In this document: positions 11,205-23,252 of the stretch, piece after piece | How the letters are laid out: every line of letters starts with the position of its first letter | Numbering within the stretch: the first letter of the stretch is position 1 | Source: Muraenolepis orangiensis | Taxonomy: Eukaryota > Chordata > Actinopteri > Gadiformes > Muraenolepididae | DNA length: 64,000 nt | Assembly (NCBI GenBank): GCA_027704905.1 | Contig: CM051007.1 | Span: 17,592,563 to 17,656,562 of the forward strand | Direction of reading: 5' to 3' | Made by a program: the position numbers and the translations under genes | The notes under the pieces: model-generated | What the model saw: only the letters and a program-made list of their open reading frames with translations | Databases searched by the model: none | Told to the model about the DNA's origin: nothing

Positions 11205-11345
11205 AGATTTGTAATGGTACAATGGAATGCTTTCGCAGTATGAATTTCCTATTAAGTTAACACTATATACTATATATATACTATATACTATACTATACTA
11301 TATACTATACTTATACTATACAACACTATACTATAACAACAGCTG
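11205..11345 (-). mobile_element. LINE 3' tail, minus orientation, with TA-rich tract
   Basis: GTACAATGGAATGCTTTCGCAGTATGAATTTCC is the inverted form of the tail at 11895-11940 and 62605-62660, followed by CTATATA repeats. Together with the plus copy at 11560 it forms an inverted pair. Confidence 0.55.
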
Positions 11346-11559
11346 AACCCCTCAGGTGGGGGCTATGGCGTGTCCCAGAGTAATGCGAGATTTCTCATGT
11401 ATTAGTTGATGATTGTATAGTGAGTGTTGTATACTACTCAAGTATACAACACTATTTTTGTTCTTAATGTTTTGGTGTTAGATGGTGGGACAGGAAGTGA
11501 GTGTTCCACTTCTATGCATTTACGAGATCTTTAGGACCGGATGTCGGAATAAGGCCATC

Positions 11560-11975
11560 TCCATCACAAAGGATCGCAAACACCCTGGGCTCGATTCTGC
11601 CGCATCTGATCAAGGATAACCAGGTTCAAGTTTTTATCCACAGGCAGTGTGCCTCCTGAACTGCTAGGACTGCTGCCACTATCATAACATTGTTTTTCAA
11701 AAACATTACACTATCACACCTTTCGCTGGACTTTCTGGCCTCATTACAGTGACTGCACCGTTCTAATATATATATATATATATCATCCATCAGTCACTTT
11801 ATTGTGCTTTTTATTTGTATTTAATTGTGTACAGTATAAGTATAGTATAGTATTGTATAAGTATAGTATAGAGCATATAGTGTTAAATTGTAGGGAATTC
11901 ATACAGCGGGAGGGAATAGGGAGTAAGCATTCCATTGTACTAGTTGCATATGGCAAATCAAAACATTTTGAATCG
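11560..11975 (+). mobile_element. LINE 3' end
   Basis: AAAGGATCGCAAACACCCTG, GTTTTTATCCACAGGCAGTG and the tail GCGGGAGGGAATAGGGAG...CATTCCATTGTACT match the fragment at 62265-62660. The coding end is internally deleted. Confidence 0.7.
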
Positions 11976-11981
11976 GTAAAA

Positions 11982-12213
11982 TGGATGCTATTTATATAGC
12001 GCTTTTATCCAAAGCACAAGTCATGCCTCACATTCACCCATTCATACACACATTCAACCACCGGTGGTCAGCCATGCAAGGAGACAGCCAGCACGTCAGG
12101 AGCAGTAAGGGTTAGGGTGCATGGCTGACTCCACCGTCGGTGGTTGAATGTGTGTATGAATGGCATAACTTGTAAGTGCTTTGGATAAAAGCGCTATATA
12201 AAAGCATCCATTA
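11982..12213. repeat. fold-back repeat, about 95-bp arms
   Basis: The left arm (11982-12077) with ATATAGCGCTTTTATCCAAA, CATTCATACACACATTCAAC and GTCAGCCATGCA is repeated inverted at about 12117-12213, around a 40-nt centre. This looks like two inverted copies of one fish repeat or a MITE. Confidence 0.85.
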
Positions 12214-13055
12214 CCATTACATGCTGTTAACCTGCCAGACGGCGCTTAACGTTGCATGCATATGTGTATTGGAAGGGAGAATGAAAATTGCCCTCGAAGT
12301 CAACCCTCATCCGGATGTTGGACCTTGCACATGGCCGAAGGAGAGCCTCCTCCTTAATCTTCCTGCAATTTCAGCATTTCAGTTTTTTGGCTGGACTTGA
12401 CCTCTCTTGCGGTGCACTTTTTTGCTTTATCATTTGTTTGCGCGTCAGGAAGTTGTGTTTTTGGCAGGAAAACCCAGCCGGTGCAGTCGGGGAGTGGCTG
12501 TGTATCAATGCTGTATCAGGTGGAAAGCAGCTGTGGTTGTGACTCGGTGTATGAATGGTGGTTTGAAGTCATTACAAAGTTTTATTTAATGTGAGAGGCG
12601 GCATCATTTGTCATCATGTGTCATGTCATTCAGAATAAGGCTCTCTCATAGAGCCTTAATACAATGCATATTACTTATCCATATTCTCCAACATGGAACT
12701 GGGAATATCCAACTAAACACATGACATTTCGGACGTTATATTTTGCCATATATAAATTATACTATTGCACAGTCAAAGTATTAGAGATGTATCAAGATGT
12801 ATTGCCGTATACTGTAGGAACTCTTGGGCATTACTCCCTGAGTCAGCTTGTTTAAACACAAACAGGAAAAGAAAGGCGATTAAAAGAGCAGCATAGAAAA
12901 CAAATAATAATAAAACAGGCCTATTCGATCAAGTGAATACACATTGTGAAAAGTGCACACTATATTTAGAGATGCACACTATCATTGCAGATCTAAAGAT
13001 GCACACTATTGGTGCACAGGAAATTGAGGATTGCAGTGAAGACTAATTGCTCTCT
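12214..13055. other. unique sequence, nothing recognised
   Basis: Several overlapping short frames (60-85 codons) at 12290-12600 with no family resemblance. A small GGCTCT...AGAGCC inverted repeat occurs near 12640. Confidence 0.4.
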
Positions 13056-13196
13056 GTAGTATCAGCAGATGGCTGGTTTAAGCAGCTTCACATGGCCTGT
13101 AGTATCAGCAGGTGACTGGTTTAAGCAGCTTCACCTAGCCTGTAGTATCAACAGGTGGCTGGTTTAAGCAGCTCCACCTGGCCTGTAGTATCTGGT
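13056..13196. repeat. 43-bp minisatellite
   Basis: GTAGTATCAGCAG...CTGGTTTAAGCAGCTTCACC units begin about 13057, 13100 and 13143, with a truncated fourth. Confidence 0.85.
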
Positions 13197-13204
13197 GACG
13201 TGTT

Positions 13205-13290
13205 GTTCTCTTGCCTACCTTTGTTGAACGCACTATTGTAAGTCCCTTTGGACCAAAGCGTCTGCTAAATGACTGTAATATAATGTAATG
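13205..13290 (-). repeat. short interspersed repeat core, inverted
   Basis: GTAAGTCCCTTTGGACCAAA then GCGTCTGCTAAATGACTGTA is the reverse complement of the core at 9813-9860. Confidence 0.75.
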
Positions 13291-13529
13291 TGGCAGGAGA
13301 GAGTGCCACAATTACTCTATTTACATTCCCTAGGCTGCAAATTTAATGAAACGATGACTTGAAATAAAGTCCATAGACGAAGCAGTAACATTTGTTTCGA
13401 CAAGAGTTGTTGCAAAGAGAGCAGCAGTAGCTGTAATTAATGTAGCAGAAAGTGTTCCCCCTGGAAGGGTCAAGGAGCTAGTCGTCCACCCACGGCCTAC
13501 CTTAGACTGCAGGTGCGTTTAGATGCGCA

Positions 13530-13623
13530 CTCTGCAGCAGAGTGCTAACAGCCTGCAGCAGAGTGCTAACAGCCTGCAGCTAGTACGTGGCAGATGCCGC
13601 TCCTCTGCCCCCCCCCCCCCCAC

Positions 13624-13653
<30 letters not shown>
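13530..13653. repeat. 21-bp duplication, poly-C and (CA)n
   Basis: CAGCAGAGTGCTAACAGCCTG occurs twice (about 13535 and 13556). A C-run follows at 13608-13621 and a (CA)n tract at 13625-13652. Confidence 0.85.
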
Positions 13654-13654
<1 letters not shown>

Positions 13655-14610
13655 CTCCCCCCTCCAGTCTGCAGAGTTTCTCTGTCTTCTGAAGTAGCGC
13701 ACATGTGGGAGTGGAGCAGACGGGTGAGGGAGATGGAGGAGGCGAGAGCTACAGGCCGAACAGAGAGCAGTTGGATGAGTGCTTTGGAGTTTTCATTAAC
13801 ACCCCATGGGCCGTATTAAAAACATCGGTTGTGAGCCCGTTAAGGGATGTTTTTGAAGCCAGAAGTGATGGTTCTGGGGCTAGCTGCCATTTGAAAATTC
13901 AACTCCTAAAATCTGGACAGATAGATACTGTCCAGTGTTGTTAAGGGGGGGTTAAGGGGAGGTCAGGAAAAAACCTCAAATCCTGGTGTTATATGTGAAA
14001 TATTTGAACCCCTTTTCCCAAATGTTGCATTTCCAGCTGTGGGCGACACCAGACCACATAGTCATACTGTCAAAGTCACTTGTAAAAGCCTCTCCTGTCA
14101 CCAAGGCAACTGCTGGAGATGGGGTTGCTCAGGCCTTGAGCGTTAGCCTAATAACTGACGCAGGTGAAAGTGACACAAAAATCATTTCCGGTGGTTTTCA
14201 AAGAAATGCACGGTGACGCCATCGGAGATGTCGAATGTTTTGTTTTGGCATGCCAACAAAAAGGATATCCTGTTTTGTCGTTTTATAACACAACACACAT
14301 TGCAGCTTCTCCCCTGGCGAGCGTCACACCATCGCTGGTGTTTCCCAAAAAGCCGCCCCCACAGGCCCACTCGGTCATCCGCACCTCCATGCCAGAGAGA
14401 ACAGGAAAGCACAAGATGGGCCTGTCCTAATTGGTAGTTCCTGTGGAGATGGTGTTGCCGTTGACAACGTTGCATGCATTATTATGCGACCTCCTACTCC
14501 CGCCTGCTGTCGAGCGGACGGCACTTCATTAGATAAGAGCCGCATGAAGCGCCAATGGCTGAGTCACGCCACAGCAGGCAGGCATCTCTTGGTCTCCAGA
14601 CGTTGGGTCC
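13654..14610. other. unique sequence, nothing recognised
   Basis: Short unsupported frames only. Dibasic and low-complexity content is modest. No splice-flanked coding block that I recognise. Confidence 0.4.
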
Positions 14611-14627
14611 TCCCTCACCCGTGCACC

Positions 14628-14682
14628 CACTCCATCACTCACTCACCTACTCCAATCCTCACTCACTCACTCACTCACTCGG
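14628..14682. repeat. (CACT)n/(CTCA)n microsatellite
   Basis: Imperfect tetranucleotide run. The same motif as the GAGT array at 1092, in the opposite orientation. Confidence 0.85.
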
Positions 14683-15014
14683 GAGGGCCCAGAAAAGGGA
14701 TTACTCAACCAGCCTCACCCAGCTCCAGAGTCTAATCAGTCTGACTCGGGCCAGGTGAGGCTGCTTAAACCGGCCACCTTCCACATACACTTCACAAACA
14801 TAGTATAGCGTGTTTCAGATAGTCCTACTGAACCACTGAAGCACAATGACGTCACCGTCCTTGTGACGTACATTTTTGTGGAAATGAATAAACCCCCCTC
14901 CCCTCCTCTGGATACAATACAGCCTAACTAAGTAACTTGCCTGAGGATATGAAGAGCAAGTGGTATCGAAATAGTCTTCATATTTGACTTACGGAAGGAG
15001 TTGCATGCAGTGGC

Positions 15015-15430
15015 AGAAACCTCTGTCCTATAGGTCCTCTAAACCTCTCTCCTATAGGTCATGTTAACCTCTGTCCCATAGGCCCTCTTAACCTCTGTAC
15101 TATAGATCATGTAAACCCCTGTCCTATATACCATGTAAACCTCTGTCCCATAGGTCCTCTTAACCTCTGTCCTATAGGTCCTCTAAACATCTCTCCTATA
15201 GGTCATGTTAACCTCTGTCCCATAGGTCCTCTTAACCTCTGTACTATAGATCATGTAAACCCCTGTCCTATATACCATGTAAACCTCTGTCCCATAGGTC
15301 CTCTTAACCTCTGTCCTATAGGTCCTGTAAACGCCTGTCCTATAGATCATGTAAACCTCCATCCTGTATAGAGCATGTAAACCTCTGTCCCATAGGTCCT
15401 ATAAACCTGTGTCCTAAAGTTCCTGTAAAT
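15015..15430. repeat. 24-bp minisatellite with 144-bp higher-order repeat
   Basis: Units of CTCTGTCCCATAGGTCCT plus six bases repeat every 24 bp, about 17 times. CTCTCCTATAGGTCATG recurs at 15047 and 15191, exactly 144 bp (six units) apart, and the units in between match position for position. Confidence 0.9.
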
Positions 15431-16285
15431 CAATACTACGTCAAACAATCCGAGAGCCTATAGGTGATTTGCATGATATGTTTGAAGTGGATGTATTATT
15501 GCCTTCATCAGATCTCACCCTGGTCAGTGTTTTCTATAGGGTTAAACATATGGATCAACGTCAATGTCAATGATCAAGGATACTAACGCAGTACCATAAT
15601 GATTATATACCAGTATTAGTAATTATTAATATTGTTAGTATGTTCTTGGTATTAGCATTGTGCTTCATTCACAGTGACCTCCAAAGCTATTTTATCCCCA
15701 TCACTTATTAAAAGCCATTTGTGCCTTAAAGCACATTCAACCAAATGTTTATGGTCCTGTTACTTCTGATCGCTTCCGACCACGAGCTGAAAAGCAAAAA
15801 AAAACCATCATCCACTTTCCATATCTGTTCGAGAGAGCTCACCTGCTGGCTCATATCATCATCAAGTTGTATTTTTACCCCTACTTTGTTTGTGCCCGTT
15901 GGCTTAGCAACGCAGACATGAATAACATCCTGTGTCCTGTCATATTTAATGGGTTTAACCCCCTTTGGGTACAATTGTAACAAGAGAGTTTATAAAAAGA
16001 CCAGTGAAATACCCCGTGTGAGATATTTCAGGGCCAACTAGTGTCTCATCAACGGCTATATCCAGAAACCTCCTCTCGGATGTGACGGAGACGGGGTGCA
16101 ATATCAGAGTAAATGTTTTTCATTTTTGTGGTTGGGATGAGCAGCATGAATTGTTTTACACAAAAACTAACATGAGACTCTGCCTCCTGCGGTGTGTTTT
16201 GTTTTTGGGGAAAAGGGATTGTCTGGGCGGGGATGTTGCCACGCTGACCTTATTTGGTCACACACAGGAAGGAGATGTGCCACTC
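15431..16285. other. unique sequence, nothing recognised
   Basis: AT-rich, with short frames (for example 15726-15983 minus) that show no family resemblance. Confidence 0.4.
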
Positions 16286-16289
16286 TCCT

Positions 16290-16551
<262 letters not shown>

Positions 16552-16784
16552 AGTCTAATCAAAGTGGAGGGCTGCTCTGCACTACTTTAAATCCTCTCCA
16601 CCGATTGCTACAGGATTCCCCTCTGCTCCCCAACCCTTATCCTGCACTCAACACAACCCTCACCCTCCCCCCCCCCACACACACACAAAGCCAGTGGTCA
16701 CAGGAGCTGTCTGGTAAGGAAAGAGGCGGGTGTGGGAGTTAAGATACAGGCACATTAAACAGGCCAGGTCTTTTTGATTAGCCC

Positions 16785-17060
16785 GATATCAAGAATTTAA
16801 GATTCAAGATTTTTAATTGCCAATTCCCTCCCACAGTATGACATTCTAAAACACAATGTGAAATGAATGCAAATGAACATAAAAAATAACCCTAAAGTAA
16901 CTGATGGATGATATGTACATGTGTTGAACTGTGCAAAAAGCATTTAAAAGCATTTAAAAGTGCCAGTAGTGCAGCAGCATCATGAATACAATGCAGAACA
17001 GTGCAGCAACTGTAATGAGTCCAGAACGTCCAACAATTATGAGTTGTAAACGGTCAAGAC
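16785..17060 (-). mobile_element. LINE-type 3' tail, inverted copy 1
   Basis: Starts AAGATTCAAGATTTTTAATT and shares with 60985-61265 the run CATTTAAAAGTGCCAGTAGT, then GCAGCAGCATCATGAATAC and GTAACTGTAATGAGT-like words. Orientation is inferred from the inverted GGGAGGGAAT tail. Confidence 0.7.
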
Positions 17061-18012
17061 TAATGATCCTTGCTGCCCTATTGTTCGTTGTCCATTGTTA
17101 GGTGTGTTTATTCCGCTGAGCTAAACGGTTTCATTTGGCTTCTTTTGTTTCCGGCTGAAGAATTCTTCTCGACTGGATGTTTGTTAATCATTTTTGTATT
17201 TATGGAGACGTTCTGTGCTTTGATTATTCATTCAGTGAGTGTGCGTGTGTGTCTGTAAGTGTGTCTTTCTGTCTGTGTGAGAGTGTGGAAAAGAGAGAGT
17301 AAATGGAGTAAAAGAGACTATATACCAGTGGTGAAGCGTCAGGGCCTTCAAGGTATTCAGAGAAGACCCTGAAACTCTCAGACGAAAGAAAAAAATCGAA
17401 TTAATTGTATTAATAAAATGTAATACAATTGAATCTAATTTAATCTAATTTTAATAAAATGTATAAATGAGAATGGTATCTGTGTTGTTATCTGTTATAT
17501 TACAGTGTTACGTTGATTTGTTTGTCTTTCTCGGTCCATGCGCTACGCATTTGAGTGGTTTTGTGTTGGAAAAACAATGCAACCAATCAGATATTTTTCT
17601 AGGTTGCTGGGAAGAATATCCTTCAACCAAAGTATTCCCGATGACTTTGGCCCTCAGACTGAATGAGAGCGTACGTTTGGATTGACAATTTGATCAACCA
17701 ATCATATAGTGATTTGTAGCCAATGGGCGTATTCTTTCAGATTTCCCCACAGCTCAATAGGGAGCTATAAGGTATACTGGCTGGAGCGAGAGTGGATCTA
17801 GCGTAGTGCTACGTTTTTTCTACGTAGGATTTTACGTCAAAATGACGAAGGCGAAGATGATGGGCTGTTACTTCACTACATGGACACTGCTTTACCAACT
17901 ATGGTACACTTGGAAATTGGCTGCGACAATCTTATCTGCCTAAATGAGATAAGGCATAAAGTGACTCCTCCGTGACGTCCGTCTGACTAGAATTTTCGAT
18001 TTTGGTCTACAG

Positions 18013-18655
18013 CAGGGGTTCCCAAAGTGGGGGTCGCGGGACCCCGAGGGGGGGGTCGCGAGATGATTTCAGAATGGGGCGGCAGGGGCGGCAGTCTAGC
18101 TCAGGAGGTAGAGCGGTCGCCTCTCAACCGGAAGGTTGCTGGTTCGATCCCCGGCTCCTCCTAGCAAAAACTGTCGAGGTGTCCTTGAGGAAGACCCTAA
18201 CCCTGACTGCTCCCCGGGCGCTGTATGAATAGCTGCCCACTGCTCCTAATACTAGGATGGGTTAAATGCAGAGAACACGTTTCACTGTATGTCTTCATGT
18301 ATGTGACCAATAAAGAGGATTCAATCCTCACGATTTGTTTGTTGTTGTGAATCCTCTTGATGTGACCCATGAGGTTTATTTATTTTTTAGTTAATTATTA
18401 TTATTTTTTATTTATTTTTTATCATTTGTATTATTATTATTATTGTTAATAATAACGTGAGTGACAAATAAAGGAATTCTGATTCCCACAGATTCACGAC
18501 AGTATCATCATTTAAAAAAAGCCACACACAATGTTCGCAATCGCAACATACCCCCCCCCCCCCCCCCCCCCGCTGAACTTCACGGTGTTCGCGATCGCGA
18601 CATACCCCGTCCGTTATGTTGGGGGTCGCGGGCTGAACAGTTGGGGAACCCCAAC
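18013..18655. mobile_element. hAT-like MITE nested in the outer element
   Basis: Starts CAGGGGTTCCCAAAGTGGGG and ends CAGTTGGGGAACCCCAAC, the paired ends of a very common vertebrate hAT repeat. It is flanked by GTCTACAG (18005-18012) and TTCTACAG (18656-18663), an 8-bp duplication with one mismatch. It has no coding capacity and contains poly-C (18550-18572) and an inserted SINE. Confidence 0.8.
18086..18325 (+). repeat. tRNA-derived SINE
   Basis: The tRNA-like head has an A box (TAGCTCAGGAGGTAGAGCGG) and a B box (GGTTCGATCCC, about 18142). The body has GTGTCCTTGAGGAAGACCC, CTGCCCACTGCTCCTAATAC and GGTTAAATGCAGAGAACACG, and the 3' tail is TGACCAATAAAGAGG. It is not a tRNA gene: no acceptor pairing, and the tRNA part runs straight into the SINE body. 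Confidence 0.85.
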
Positions 18656-18739
18656 TTCTACAGAAGGTCCAGTTGTGATAGACACGCTACGCCACTGCTA
18701 TATACTGTAGCTACGAGAATGACAAACGCTGAAAAAGAA

Positions 18740-18905
18740 CCGTGATAGATGTTGATAGCACAGGCAGGTGTCGGCTCTGGGAGTGAGTGTGAACGTTGAC
18801 TTAACTTCCCAAAGTTGAGAACATGCCATAAAGACGGTTGTCATATCAGAGTGTAGGAGGTGTGTGAGCTGTCCCTGAGGTGAGGCGACTGGCGTGGACA
18901 TTTTC
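18740..18905. repeat. repeat family A, second copy (inverted)
   Basis: The reverse complement matches 10480-10645 over most of its length, including GTCAACGTTCACACTCACTC. Confidence 0.7.
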
Positions 18906-19020
18906 ATCTCATGTAATTCTAATGGACTGTCTAAGTCTGGATGGTCTAAGAAGAAGAGGAAGAATTACTCGTGTTTATATCAGTTGTCCTATTATTAGTA
19001 TTGTAATTAGTATTTTGGAA

Positions 19021-19084
19021 TTATTATTATTAATAATAATAATAATAATAATAAGAAGAAGAAGAAGAATAATAATAAGAATAA
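19021..19084. repeat. (AAT)n/(AAG)n trinucleotide tract
   Basis: ATT, AAT and AAG triplets in blocks. Confidence 0.9.
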
Positions 19085-19085
19085 T

Positions 19086-19490
19086 GACAAACACCTATAT
19101 GACAAACGGACATCTAGCACGGTCTATAGCTCTGTGCAGAGCTACAGGTAAACCATACCGGAACCATGTCAGGACAACCCCTGTGTGCTCCCTGCACCAC
19201 CTGCCGTCTCAGATGGCAGACTGGGTGTATCGCAGGCTTGCCACCAAAGCCCTGGTCTTTGGGCCTCGTCTTGAGGACATTGAGTAGGTGAGCCCTGACC
19301 TTTCAGCGGTGGACTTCATTGATGAACTCTGCCCGGCCGGCCGGCCTCCACATCGAAGCGTGACGCAGCTCCGGCTGTGCTGTGCTGAGGACTTTCAAGT
19401 TGTCCGGAAGAGGGGAATAAAGGGGGAAATATTGCTTCATGTGTTTCCATTGTTTTCTGCAGTCTGCGGTCTCCACGATGCAGAATGAAG
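19086..19490 (+). other. unrecognised partly open segment
   Basis: A frame to 19287 reads CRATGKPYRNHVRTTPVCSL...KALVFGPRLEDIE and stops. The downstream frame 19288-19488 is open from ATG. GC content is higher than in the flanks. The residue mix looks protein-like rather than repeat-like, but I do not recognise a family, and no splice sites were convincing. It may be a transposon-protein remnant. Confidence 0.3.
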
Positions 19491-19868
19491 CCACAAAAGA
19501 CTCCTTTGATCAACTTTAAGAAAGAGCTCATCGTAAGACCTTTCAGAAAAAAACTCATTATAATTCGGACCAACAGTTGATGTACTGGGATTGACTGCTT
19601 TTCTATTTTATTTATTGTACCCTATTCTGAAGCCCTGCTTTGGTGAAATGGTGCTCACGCAATAGCACACAGCAACACAACAACACACAACCCGAGACAC
19701 ATGTCGCAGACATCTCTTAGTTCGCTTTGAATTCCCGAACTGTGTACAAAAATCGACAAAAGAAACATTATCTGTGTAAATGCACTGGATAACAATGGAA
19801 GTCTGGGACACGGTCCGCTTGCCGAACGCTAACAACATTTTAGATGATTGTGAAGCCATCACCACGCC

Positions 19869-19956
19869 ACAGAAGTTTCTACAGGCAGAGCAGGTGGTAA
19901 ACGCGTGTCCACGCGGACACACGTTTACCACCTGCTCTGCCTTTACAAACTTTTCC
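19869..19956. repeat. long hairpin, 28-bp near-perfect stem
   Basis: Arm 19883-19910 pairs with 19915-19942 at 27 of 28 positions around a 4-nt loop. The pairing extends outwards about 14 nt with a few mismatches. Confidence 0.88.
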
Positions 19957-20279
19957 ATCTCTCGTAAAGGTCAACCGCTATAATTATGCCTCTGAGAATA
20001 AAAATGAAGTGGATGGGCGAAAACTTTACATTTTTTGCTGTTGAGGCCAAACCATGGGTGGTTTATTTATACTAATACACTGTTAGAAATCACAGTGGGG
20101 GGGGCTCAGCAATGAATGGCATTTGTTCGATTCACCTTAAAGCGAGTTGAGTGCGGTGGCAAATTAGTACATTCCCAATGGACAAAGGTCATTTACACTT
20201 ACAGTCAGACATCTGTCTGAGGCCTAAGAGGAAACAACTGTCAAATTAAGTCATTCACTCATTTATAAATATGTCAACA

Positions 20280-20560
20280 CAAAATGTCGGTTGGGACTTG
20301 GCTTGGGAACCGGAAAGTCGCCGGTTCAAGTACCTGACGGACCAAGTATGGAGTGAAAACTGGTACTTGGAAAAAGGGGTCAGTTTGCCTCCTGGGCATT
20401 GCCAAGGTGACCTTGAGCAAGGCACCAAACCCCTACACTGCTCCCTCGGCGCTGTAGTGTATATTCAATAGCTGCCCACTGCTCCTAATACTAAAATGGG
20501 TTAAATGCAGAGAAACTCATTTCACTGTGTGTGTACATGAATGTGACCAGAGTGATTAGT
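20280..20560 (+). repeat. tRNA-derived SINE, second subfamily
   Basis: B-box-like CCGGTTCAAGTACC (about 20322), then GACCTTGAGCAAGGCACC, CTGCCCACTGCTCCTAATAC, GGGTTAAATGCAGAGAAAC and CACTGTGTGTGTACATGAA. The body is shared with the SINE at 18086 but the head differs. Confidence 0.8.
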
Positions 20561-20580
20561 GATTCGAATTCAATGAATGC

Positions 20581-21395
20581 CCAGCCATAGCGGGCTTAGT
20601 GTCATGTGTATGATCTTATGTATGTTCTCCCCCGACTGTTGAGGAGAACTGCCACAATGACTATCTCTTTACACTATCTGCTTATGGTCTGATCAAACAC
20701 ATCGCATTCTCTCTGTGTGTCAATTCGAACCTAAACACTCGTCCTCTGATGTCGGCAAATCCAGCTCGGCAGTGAGTGAAAAATTCACGCAGGCAGTGTT
20801 GAATAGACACTATGGGCTCGAGCTGCTTTCTGCACCGAGCAAAGCTTTACCGAGGGGGTGAAACCAGCTGGCATCATCCACTCATGTGACACGGGTGACC
20901 TGTCTGTGGTGCACACACACACCACACACCATACCGGCGTGCACACTTCACAAGAGCCACCGCCGCACATACTCCTCCACTCAGGAGGAGCGCTGGCAAT
21001 GTCGGTACCAGCCACCTGCAATAAACCCTGATGACTGATCAGTCACCTGTGTCTTTGTCTACGAGAGGAGCCCAGAGAAGAGACACTTTATTTATAAAAA
21101 CGTAGGATCCATTCCGCAAAGTTTATGTGCGCACAAAAGCCCTGAAAAGGCAGGCAAATGTCCCTTCATAAATATCAGTCCACCTGGAAATGTGTCACAA
21201 AACAAAGAAAATAGTCAACAAGTCAGACAGAGGGGACAGTCGTGTTCACCGTGGAGTTTTTACACACAAACTAAAACCAAAAGACTTTGCGATGTATATG
21301 CACATTATTAGACCATTTTGAATCTTGGATTTTGTACAACCGATGAAATCAGGTTAGTTAGCGTATAGTCCGACCCTCCTCTGCGCTCAGGGGCG
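20581..21395. other. unique sequence, nothing recognised
   Basis: A short CA/ACC-rich patch near 20910-20930. No gene supported. Confidence 0.4.
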
Positions 21396-21399
21396 GGTG

Positions 21400-21740
21400 A
21401 GACACTGTGAGACACTTGGCACTGGGTCATACTTCTTTACTGAACTTATTACGAGTACATGGTTCTGTGGTACCTCTTACCTGGACTTATGCTGTTACTG
21501 CACTGTTCTGCAGCACTGTATTTATGATGCTGCTATCACTCACTGCAGTGAGTGTTCAATACTATATTATTGATTATCCCTACTTAGACACTTCTGTATT
21601 GTTCTTGATTATTGTTTATATTATTGTTCATATTGTGTATAATTCATACTGTGGGGGGGGGGGGGGGGCAAATGTGGAGTAAGCATTCCATTGTACTTGT
21701 TACACAAAATAAAGAATCTTCAATCTTGAATCTTGAAAGC
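21400..21740 (+). mobile_element. LINE 3' tail with poly-G
   Basis: GTATAATTCATACTGTGGGG (G-run about 21652-21668), then GTGGAGTAAGCATTCCATTG and TCAATCTTGAATCTTG. This is the shared LINE tail, with the purine-rich core expanded to a homopolymer. Confidence 0.6.
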
Positions 21741-21764
21741 ACTGAGGCTGAGCTGAGGCTGTAT

Positions 21765-21815
21765 TTTTACATTTACATTTACATTTAGGGCATTTGGCAG
21801 ACGCTTTTATCCAAA
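21765..21815 (+). repeat. short interspersed repeat core
   Basis: ACATTTACATTTAGGGCATT, then GGCAGACGCTTTTATCCAAA. A truncated copy. Confidence 0.7.
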
Positions 21816-21994
21816 GTGTATCTGTATCTTCTGTATCTGTATCTGTATCTTTTTGTATCCATCTATCAACTTAAAAGGAGCTTATGGAACACGATACTGC
21901 TAGTTGGAACGTTTTGTGATAACCTGGACGCTTGATATGAAGTGAAATGAAATGCATGAGAGGCATTGTTTTCTCACTTCAATTTCCCCTGTTT

Positions 21995-22094
<100 letters not shown>

Positions 22095-22655
22095 ATTTTT
22101 ACCTTATTTTATAAGGTATTGCACATAAGATTTTCACATCACTGCTTTATACTTGTGTAAACTGTGAAGTGACCATAAACTTGACTTGACTCCACGTACA
22201 TCGTACAGGTGTTCAACGTTCACATTGAACCGCAGAGTTTGTCAATACAAATCACACACATTTTCCACATGGGACAACAATGGAAAACCGTCAGCAAACG
22301 AGACCCCTGGCCTGTTAATATTCCTTTGTCCGACCCCCACACACACCCCTCCTGTCTTTAAGAGACCGCCCCTATGACCACTAGCTCTGTGTGCCGGCCC
22401 TTCACTGCAGCGTGGGCTAATAGCGCATTGGCTATGAAATGACGGGGCCCTAATGTAATCCACCCGGCTGTCTCGAGTGAGCGGTGATTCAGCTTCGTCA
22501 TGGAGGAGGAGGAGGAGGAGGGATGGGTGAAACACATTGTTTTTGTCATTGTTATTATAATGACATTGAGCACTTTAACACGCTTGTAGAAATGGCTCTC
22601 CTTGCCGCTTTGGCCCCCCGTTCGTCTTGTTACTTGCCTCCCCCTGATTGACTCC

Positions 22656-22782
<127 letters not shown>

Positions 22783-22974
22783 AGTGACACATACACGCCC
22801 TCACCTGCCTCCACCCCTGTTGTCCTCTCCCTCTTGTCTCAATAATAGAGAGACACAACAGACATGTTCACACAGGAGCCCACAGTCCCTTGAGACATGG
22901 ACGTAGCCAGGGGGGTCTGTGTGTGTACAAAACACTTAGTAAACACATGGATGACCAGCCGATATGTTCTCCCT

Positions 22975-23039
<65 letters not shown>

Positions 23040-23185
23040 ACACAGACACACACAGACACACACACACACACACACGTGTGTACACACACACACACACACG
23101 CACACACGTGTGTACACACACACACACACACACGCACACAGGTGTGTACAAACACACACAGACACACAAACAGTGTGCGTGCAAA

Positions 23186-23250
<65 letters not shown>
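22975..23250. repeat. interrupted (CA)n with ACACGTGTGTACAC palindromes
   Basis: CA array broken by CG, CAG and GTGTGTAC words. The block ACACGTGTGTACACAC recurs near 23072, 23104 and, variant, 23138. The last 60 bp are pure CA. Confidence 0.95.

Positions 23251-23252
<2 letters not shown>

Larger units (their letters stand above)
17336..18697. mobile_element. hAT-like DNA transposon with perfect 8-bp target duplication
   Basis: Left end CAGTGGTGAAGCGT (17336) and reverse complement of the right end CAGTGGCGTAGCGT (18697) match at 12 of 14 positions. The element is bordered by identical 8-bp CTATATAC at 17328-17335 and 18698-18705, the duplication length of hAT elements. No transposase was found, so it is non-autonomous. 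The left part has three CCAAT-type words (17584, 17698, 17722). It hosts a second element at 18013-18655. Confidence 0.8.

Noticed and set aside
18086..18160. tRNA gene
   Set aside because: A and B boxes are present, but the sequence continues into a shared SINE body and lacks acceptor-stem pairing.
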